A stretch of DNA of 64,000 bases from UBA8752 sp042095055 (GTDB lineage Bacteria > Bacteroidota > Bacteroidia > Flavobacteriales_D > Sanyastnellaceae): positions 30,652 through 94,651 of the forward strand of contig JBELBZ010000006.1 in NCBI GenBank assembly GCA_042095055.1, written 5' to 3'. Both the position numbers and the translations under genes were made by a program. This document shows, one piece after another, positions 55,201 through 61,800 of this stretch. The stretch's first letter is position 1. Each line of letters opens with the position of its first letter. The notes beneath the pieces were generated by a model. The model did not search any database. It was not told the origin of the DNA and saw nothing but the letters and a program-made list of their open reading frames with translations.

Positions 55201-58200
55201 CAGACAACCAAAGATGTTTTGGGGCAGGGGGGCGTCGAAAGTGATGACCGGGCCTGTGACATCGATCAATTCAATGGTCTGCACGCAAGTGACTGTATCT
55301 GCGTTTCCGCATCGGTCCTCTGAAATGAGGGTGTGCGTGCGCTCAATGGTCATGCTGCCAGCATCCCCACAAGCATATTGGGGGGCTCCGTCCATATGGG
55401 TCAAAGTCAATTCAGGGGCATCGTCGCAATTGTCCAACGCACTTACCGTTGGCGCACCCCATGGGGCCGCAGGGTCGGGCGCACCCAAATCATAGGTGCA
55501 GTCTGAATTCAGCTCGAAGGAAACATCGGCAGGACAGGTGATGCTGCCCATTGGTGCCACTGTATCAATCAACAGCAGAATCTGCTCTGCCTGCGTCACA
55601 TTTCCGCATGGATCTTCGGCCGTGTAGACCAAAGTGAGCATGCCATTGGGGTCGAGACACCCTCCGGAGAACTGGTTGCACACAACGCTCAATGACACTT
55701 CACCGCAATTGTCTGTGGCGGAGACGTGCCCGAGCGACGCCAATTGGTCGATGTCGCAGTTCCATTCAGAACAAGAAATTTCAATTTGAACCCCACTGGT
55801 GACCAAAACAGGAGCCACCGTATCGAGCACGTCGATGACTTGAATTTCCTCGCTCTCATTGCCCGTGCAGTCTGTCACAGTGAAGTGACGCTCCACAGTG
55901 AAGGTTCCTGGACACTCGAAATGGACCGTGTCATCGGTGACCTCCAATGTGGGGGCCACGTCACAGTCGTCAGAGAAGACAACTTCGGAGGCATCGAATG
56001 CAAACAAGGCACAGGTCACCGCAGTGTCTGCAGGCCATGTACTCATGGTCGGCGGCACACCGTCCACCCTCGCGAACTGCTGCACATGGGTTGCCGTGTT
56101 GCCGCAGTCGTCGGTGGCTGTGATGGTCCGCTCCCAAACCGCTGAAGAAGCACAGCCTTCGATCACCAACTCATCGTGTGTAGAAATGGACACACTGCCA
56201 CACACATCTTCTGCGACTGCATCGCCGGCCTGATAAGGCGCTGGGTCACCGTCGCAGGTCAACTCCTGGTCGTTGGGCACAGCTGTGAAATACGGCGCTG
56301 TGGTATCCACCAAACTGATGATCTGTGCTGCTGTGGTATCGTTGCCACATGCGTCCACAGCCGTGTATTCAACCTCCCAGTCGCCCGCACAATCGCTGCT
56401 GAACTCACCGATGACTGTCACGAAGAGGGTATCCATCATACAATGGTCAGAGGCAGTAACCCAGCCGAGCGATACGGCATCGTCAGAATTGAAGCCATCA
56501 TACCAATCCACACAGTCGAGGGAGACAGCATTGGCCACCTCCAGCGCTGGAGCCTGTTCGTCCACGACGGAAATGGTCTGGATACCCTGCAGTTCTGAGG
56601 CATTGCCTGCACAATCGGTAACGGTCAAAGTCCAGGTCCTCTGAAAAGATCCCGATCCACCACCAGCTCCGCAAGGTTCTGTCAGCGGTCCGTCCGAATG
56701 CGTCAGGACCTCTGTCAATTCGCCGCAGTCATCTGCAGCCGTATAGGCAGCGGTACCCAGCGCGGATACACTCACATCGGTATCGGCAAAGCATCCTTGC
56801 GCCATGAAGTCCGCGGGCACACTGAGCGTGATCACAGGTGCTGCTGTATCCGCAACGTGCACATATTGGGTGTCCAATGTGTGGTTGTAGCTGCAGTCCT
56901 CTGCAATAAAGACGCGTTCTATGATGAACGTTTCGTCGCAGCCGTCGCCATCGTCAATGTAGTTGACCTCGAAGGTCATGTTGACCTCAGGATCGCAATT
57001 GTCGATGGCATTGGGAACCACATCAACAGCCGCAGGGTCCGTGGTGCAAGAGACCAAGGTGTCCGCGGGGACATTCACAAGGGTTGGCGGGGTTGTATCG
57101 TCTACAGCGACAATCTGATAGAAAGCTTCACCCACATTTCCGCAACCGTCGACCGGTGTATAGGTCATGATGTGGTCATAGTGACATCCGCCCGACATCA
57201 CACCGTATTCAATCAGCACCGTGTCGATGCTGCAATTGTCGATGGCATCGATGATGCCCGCAGCCACCAAATCGGCGAACGGCGGCTCGAAACCTCCAGG
57301 CCATTGGTCGCATTCGATCAACACGACCTCCTCTCCTACCATTTCGGGCAAAATGTCCTCGAACTGATCAATCAAACGGCTGGCTGTAGTCACGTTGCCG
57401 CATTCATCTTCAGCCCGCCACCGTTGCTCATATGAGCGGCAGAAGCCCTCAGAGGGTTCTATTTCGAACACCCCTTCGTATGTCAAGACTGGGAACCCAG
57501 GTACCGGACAGTTGTCCGTTGCCGTCACCGTTTCCAACAGGGGGAATTCCGGCAGACACTCCACAATGGTGTCTTGAGGCAATCCAGCAATGACAGGAGG
57601 CGTGTCGTCGACCCGCAGCACATCAAAGGAATATTCCAACACACCGCAGTCGGTATTGTATGCACTGAAGTATACCACAGACTGGGCCGTACAAGGGTCA
57701 AAATCAGAAGCGCAATCAAGGTCTACGATGACGTCCCCCATGGCGCCTGCGACCTCCTGTCCAAACAAAGTCCCACTCCAACTAAACCAACCTCCTGCAC
57801 CATAATCACAGTTGTGGTCATTGGCTCCCTGTCCCACTTGGAAGCCGAAGAATTGTGAACTGGGGGCATGCTGTAAACGCAACAAACTCCCTTCGAAGTC
57901 ACCCCGACCCAAGAGGTGACTTTGATCGGGCTTTATGGTATAGATCTCCCATGTGTCCGTAGGCGGATCACATGACATGGCATGTTTGAACCCTCCTTCC
58001 CAGTCGGCACCACTCGTGCCATTCTCATAGACCACGAAGACTTCAAATCGCTGGTCCACGTTGTTCGCATTGGCCACCTCTCCCTGTAAGATGGCAATGC
58101 CGTTGGCGTATTGGGTCAGGGTGAGCCCCTCATCCGTTTCCAAGAACAGGTCACTGTTGACCAGTGCGTGGGTGCTTAATCCCAACAGACGCAATGCACC

Positions 58201-58521
58201 GTCAGGTCCTATTCCAAAGGCCGTTGTGGCATTGCAAGTGGTGACCGTATCCGCCCCACTTCCAATGACATGAAAGGCGAGGGTCTGCTCCATGGTACAC
58301 GTATCTACCAAGGTCAAAGAGGCACAATTGTATGCCGCCAAGTCCTCAAGACATTGCACAGTATCGTTTTCCAATGCATATGATGTGACGGTGCATGTGG
58401 TATCACAATCGGGCCAACCTGAGGAGGCCATGACATGGCCGGAGGAGATGACAATCAAACTCACTGCGGTAAACAGGTGTCGCAGGGATGGCGACGGATT
58501 TGCTGGGGAATGGAACATCAT
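52279..58521 (-). CDS. Giant secreted HYR-like repeat protein with T9SS sorting domain (2080 aa)
   Basis: 2080 residues. Signal peptide FTAVSLIVISSGHVMASSG. A first copy of the unnamed module lies near the N-terminus (about 155-300, GFQVGQGANDHNCDYGAGGW), followed by about thirteen Cys-rich HYR-like domains (300-1425) of the type P-x-D-x-x-x-x-C ... DNC ... RTFTVT-x-x-DDCGN. The last of these holds an inserted second unnamed module (about 1435-1627, with DSWVTIGIDRIPD). Then a second, fuller copy of the first module (1675-1965) and a T9SS sorting domain (about 1985-2080, GLSPNPTADLAQLQFEV to VRKLLIAD). Several domains carry four or more Cys. Flanked by its own terminator and a long AT-rich upstream region, so probably transcribed alone. 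Adhesin or matrix protein by inference. Confidence 0.9.
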   Translation of the reverse strand: MMFHSPANPSPSLRHLFTAVSLIVISSGHVMASSGWPDCDTTCTVTSYALENDTVQCLEDLAAYNCASLTLVDTCTMEQTLAFHVIGSGADTVTTCNATTAFGIGPDGALRLLGLSTHALVNSDLFLETDEGLTLTQYANGIAILQGEVANANNVDQRFEVFVVYENGTSGADWEGGFKHAMSCDPPTDTWEIYTIKPDQSHLLGRGDFEGSLLRLQHAPSSQFFGFQVGQGANDHNCDYGAGGWFSWSGTLFGQEVAGAMGDVIVDLDCASDFDPCTAQSVVYFSAYNTDCGVLEYSFDVLRVDDTPPVIAGLPQDTIVECLPEFPLLETVTATDNCPVPGFPVLTYEGVFEIEPSEGFCRSYEQRWRAEDECGNVTTASRLIDQFEDILPEMVGEEVVLIECDQWPGGFEPPFADLVAAGIIDAIDNCSIDTVLIEYGVMSGGCHYDHIMTYTPVDGCGNVGEAFYQIVAVDDTTPPTLVNVPADTLVSCTTDPAAVDVVPNAIDNCDPEVNMTFEVNYIDDGDGCDETFIIERVFIAEDCSYNHTLDTQYVHVADTAAPVITLSVPADFMAQGCFADTDVSVSALGTAAYTAADDCGELTEVLTHSDGPLTEPCGAGGGSGSFQRTWTLTVTDCAGNASELQGIQTISVVDEQAPALEVANAVSLDCVDWYDGFNSDDAVSLGWVTASDHCMMDTLFVTVIGEFSSDCAGDWEVEYTAVDACGNDTTAAQIISLVDTTAPYFTAVPNDQELTCDGDPAPYQAGDAVAEDVCGSVSISTHDELVIEGCASSAVWERTITATDDCGNTATHVQQFARVDGVPPTMSTWPADTAVTCALFAFDASEVVFSDDCDVAPTLEVTDDTVHFECPGTFTVERHFTVTDCTGNESEEIQVIDVLDTVAPVLVTSGVQIEISCSEWNCDIDQLASLGHVSATDNCGEVSLSVVCNQFSGGCLDPNGMLTLVYTAEDPCGNVTQAEQILLLIDTVAPMGSITCPADVSFELNSDCTYDLGAPDPAAPWGAPTVSALDNCDDAPELTLTHMDGAPQYACGDAGSMTIERTHTLISEDRCGNADTVTCVQTIELIDVTGPVITFDAPLPQNIFGCLADTDTSISALGALTATGTDACGGDVSVVVTHSDEVTASCMGDDGTPEGSSTLDRTFNITATDCGGNTSTAVHVQTVNFFDIAAPSVILVCPSDTTVASSADCSADLAPSLLGMPDVVASDNCDTDVAFTTAYTDAEFSAGCIGTRFYTRTFTVTAVDDCGQETQVTCAQDITVEDVTAPLISIACPETADIVLDSDCSWSGSSGQPAVVVSDGCDPAPSLEVSYTDHDTTQLCTGDDGMFEGSISFIRTFTATSSDACGNVATESCDQLVNLWDSAAPALHELETLSTDTLFLDASCSADLAPAALPSVDVEDACDTDIAFAVTHSDDPAVYEALSDGVAMQIDTVAIDGAPGMTTYRLYAVLNHPDDCLSAVVGEGADATWITSTAPFYQHPLGDATPSNINPILFDVYPELEYDSWVTIGIDRIPDPILEQGPVQLVESSPWVGDFDEGGALALNSAFGDGWFALPTSANCRPNADGRVLIAQLSTSGHVSGQVYVQVLSGGPGGADNRYTLSFGNACTAEDGNQEGSYSFMRTWQSVATDDCSNADTAITFQTIAVLDTTAPQLIETCGLLNGEEVVLDCAGPTVFDMDPLPLPCNVEGADNCDTEVGVARFDEIDDDAPTGSVCNVCAPADPMPFVNGLTCDNEAPESMRLFNFDGQANASFVLEASEVSRFDVQCDSALQVELFLTDGEGGGFHFTAEYGFAGDWDSWSSPDNPYHEGLAGNYKKDCEAVYPGSPIWVDWNYFVMLEGTLEGSGTYAGSSFDLAHQPASHYFGFQVGLGANNKNEEYGAGGWFFWDGQLVVDGQDQGNMASSGDIFVDLNCCLPWTASHYYAASDDCGNTTPFSYTVTNTGEEASDDAGLSGNTQNPGGPVVLGGGINGKQPFRVLGLSPNPTADLAQLQFEVDVAQRMIVRLHTMSGEHVMDVFDGMAEPGAAYQVEIGVASMSAGLYQLRLSSSIHSEVRKLLIAD
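52630..53492 (-). other. Unnamed pre-sorting-domain module, C-terminal copy in the 2080-aa protein
   Basis: Codes for about 285 residues. Landmarks: NGLTCDNEAPESMRLFNF, YKKDCEAVYPG, WNYFVMLEGTLEGSGTYAGS, FGFQVGLGANNKNEEYGAGG, WFFWDG, SSGDIFVDLNCCLPW, DDCGNTTPFSYTVTN. Confidence 0.7.
53640..54215 (-). other. Second unnamed module (DSWVTIGID type), copy in the 2080-aa protein
   Basis: Codes for about 192 residues inserted in a HYR-like domain. Landmarks: GMTTYRLYAVLN, TSTAPFYQHPLG, YDSWVTIGIDRIPD, GDGWFALP, ADGRVLIAQLSTSGHVSGQV, VQVLSGG. The paralogous gene has the same module at 60160-60745. Confidence 0.7.
57610..58056 (-). other. Unnamed module, N-terminal copy in the 2080-aa protein
   Basis: Codes for about 150 residues. 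It retains the core RGDFEGSLLRLQHAPSSQFF, GFQVGQGANDHNCDYGAGGW, WFSWSG and GDVIVDLDCASDF but lacks the upstream NGE...C part seen in the C-terminal copies. Confidence 0.65.
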
Positions 58522-58770
58522 GACATGATTTGGTCATGTGTAATTTCCAAAACTTCATTTAGTCTACGTATATCATTGGTCTGCAGAACATATAATTTTG
58601 TTTTCGCTCAACACTCTGTTATACAGTGATTTATCTACATACACTTATAAAACGATTTGATTTTCGTCGAAATCTTAGTGTATAAGACACGATATAATCA
58701 AATTATCATCGACTATTTGATGTAATGTGTAAATAATGTGATCCCTGTGCCTCATGGCCTTTATCTGACG
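58522..58770. promoter_or_regulatory. AT-rich intergenic region upstream of the 2080-aa gene
   Basis: About 250 bases without a gene, clearly richer in A and T than its surroundings. It holds an inverted repeat ACATGA-n5-TCATGT right before the start codon (58523-58539) and another, ATCAAAT-n11-ATTTGAT, at 58697-58721. No exact TAnnTTTG box faces the gene. Probably the control region of the 2080-aa gene. Confidence 0.5.
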
Positions 58771-58773
58771 CAC

Positions 58774-58806
58774 AAAAAAACGGGCCGCCCGAAGGCAGCC
58801 CGTTTC
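58774..58806 (-). terminator. Intrinsic terminator after the rightmost giant gene
   Basis: Minus strand: AAACGGGC-T-GCC, TTCG tetraloop, GGC-G-GCCCGTTT, followed by a run of seven T residues; 24 bases after the stop at 58830. Confidence 0.88.
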
Positions 58807-58829
58807 CAATTCAAAGTTTCGAAGGCAGC

Positions 58830-61800
58830 TTACTCAGCCACCAAGAGCTTCTTCACTGCGATGTAAGAGGCACTGCTGATGCGCACCTGGTACATGCCTG
58901 CAGAGAGGTTGTCGACATCGATGTCCATGCTGTACTGCACGCCCGTCACTGCGTTGCCATCGTACAACTCTTGGATCAGCAATCCATTGGCATTGTAGAG
59001 GTCTACGCGGAGGCGCAGGTTCTCGTTGACCAAGAATGTCAGCTGACTCTGGTTGTTCGTTGGGTTAGGTGACAAGCCCGTGATGCGGATGGGCTCCTTG
59101 ATGCCCCCGATGCTGGTGATGTCAACAGGTCCAACGGTGTGCCCGCCAGAAACATCAGCACCTGAACCGTCGAGGTCGCTGCCCATGGACTCGCTGTAGT
59201 TGAAGCCTGTGGGGTTGCCACAGTCATCCAACGCCGTGTAGAAGTAATCCACCTGCCACTCGAGGCAGCAATCAAGATCCATGTACATGTCACCAGAGCT
59301 CGCCATGGAGCCCATGTCGGTGCCATTCATGAACAGGTTACCCTGCCAGAAGAACCAAGCACTTCCGCCGTAGTTGGCGTTCTTGTTGTTGGCGCCTTGT
59401 CCCATCTGCAAGCCGTAGTATCCATTCGCTGGCTGATGGCTGAGCTCAAAGCTTGAACCGGCATAGAGACCTGTTCCTTCCAATGAACCTGATGACATCA
59501 GGAAGTAGAACCAATCCTCCCAGACTGCTTCACCTGGGTAGATTTCAGCACAGTCTTTCTTGTAGTTGCTGCCACCGGCTTCCCAAGTGGTCCAGTCCTG
59601 ACCCGCACCATACTCCGCGGAGAGGATGAAACCACCTGTTCCATCAGCATTTTCTACCTCCATTGCGATGCTCAGGCTGCCGTCTGCCATGACCTGCACC
59701 AGGTTCTCAGACTCAGATGACATGACGAAACTGTCGTCAGCACCTGGGAAGTTGAACAAGCGCAACGCTTCTGGAGCACGGTCATCACAAGTCTGACTTC
59801 CGCTTTGCGCCTCCGGTGTGGCCGGAGCACAGTAGTTGCGGATGGCATCGGTTGGGATGTAACCCTCTGTCTCAGTAAAGAGCGTGATGTTGACGTCGGT
59901 GTCGCAGTTGTCCACTGCCATGATGTCGCATGCCACTGGAACAGGATCGAAGTCCATCACACCAGAGCCTGGGCAGTCGTAAGTCACCGCCTCACCGTTG
60001 TCAATGTCACAGGTGTTGGTCAGCTGAGGTGCTTCAGTATCCAAGACCATGATGTGCTGGTAGGTTACAGCAGAGTCGAGGTTGTCAGCATCGTCTGTAC
60101 CTGTGGCCAACCAGCGGCGTGTAAACGCATAGCTGCCTTCCTGCAAGTCATCATCCTCGGCACAATCTCCGAAGGTGAAGCTCAAGCGCATCTCATCCGA
60201 GCCAATGCCGTTCGGGAACACCTGAACAAAGAGCTGTCCGCTCATCTGTCCATCGGTGGTGAACTGACCGATCAGCACACGGTTATCAGCACCGGCAACA
60301 GCTGCCGTGTTTGGATAGGTGGTGAACCAGCTTCCGCCGAAGAAGTCGTTGATGAGCAAGTCACCACCGCTTTCGAAGGAACCAGCCCATTCTCCAACCG
60401 TCGTTACCGCAGCTTCGCCGGCAGGTCCGTCAGGCATCTGGTCTATGCCGATGGTCACCCAGCTGTCGAATGCCACCAGTGGGTCAGCAGCTTCCAAGAG
60501 TGTATTGTAGTTGTTCGCTGTGGAACCACCCAATGCATTTTGGTAGAAGCTGGTCGACGTGCGGATGCCCGTCGGGTTGACCGCGTCTCCTGCCACTGCG
60601 CTGATGAAGTCGTCGGTATTCTCAGTTTGGATGTACATCCGCACCGTTGTCATACCCATGACACCTTCCTCAGGACCGCTGATGGTGTCGATGATCAAGC
60701 TGTAGTTGCCCACCACCTCGTTGAACGCGAGCTCATCGGTAGAGTAGGTCACATCAACATCAACCTCACTGTCACAAGCGTCCTCAGCCGAAGCTGAAGG
60801 GGTGCCTGCAGCGGATGGTGACAAGTCCACATCTCCATAGCAACCTTCCACTGTGTAGGTGGGCAGCGTCTCGAGCGTCACTGCTGGCGCAGTCACGTCG
60901 TTGGCGGTAATGAGCTGGTCGTGTTGCTCCATAGAGGAGTTGCCACAATCATCGGTTGCCGTCACTGTCCAAGTACGTGTGAAGCTGAACCCTCCTTGTG
61001 CAATCGCATCTGCGTTCACAGCGAACAAGGTGGTGTCGTGGTCCACATGGCTGATTGCAACGTCCGCTTCGCTATCGCAAGCGTCGTCTGCCGTCGCAGT
61101 AGCGCTTCCAGCCGCTGCCGAAGACAAATCTGCCGTACAGTCAGGTTCGAGGTTCGCGGTGTAATCTGCTGGCCAGTTTGCCGCAATGGCAGGGGCAGCG
61201 TCATCCGTGACCACGATGGACTGGGTGGTTTGCTGCGACGTGCTGTTGCCACAATCGTCAGTAGCCGTTACCGTCCAGGTACGTGTGAAGATGTATGAAC
61301 CCTCAGCATCGTCGTCTGAGCCTTGGCAAGAGTATGTCGGTGTTCCATTTGAGAAGCTAAAGCTGACCGCAACGTCAGTGTCGCAGGCATCCGTGGTGGT
61401 TGCCGTTGGCGTCGTGATGGGTGTCAAGTCAGCCATGCAATCGCCGTCCAAGGTGTACGAATCCGTCGCCAATGCTGGCAAAGCCAGAATGGTCGGTGCC
61501 GCAACATCGAGGGCAGTGATGTTCTGTGTCAGCATTACCGTGGTTTCGTTTCCACAGTCATCCGTTCCTGTCACCGTGAACGTCCTCACGAAGGTGTAGG
61601 AACCTTCAGCCACACCATCGCCACCATCACAAGTGAAGACGGGAGCGCTGTCGACATGAGTGGTTTCCATGTCGATGCTGCTGTCGCAGTTGTCGGATTC
61701 ATCGGTCACCGTCGGCATACCCGCAATGGTCGTGCTGGTATTGGCACCACAGAACGGATCAATGTTGACTGTGATGTCCGCCGGAGCAGCTGCATTGAAG

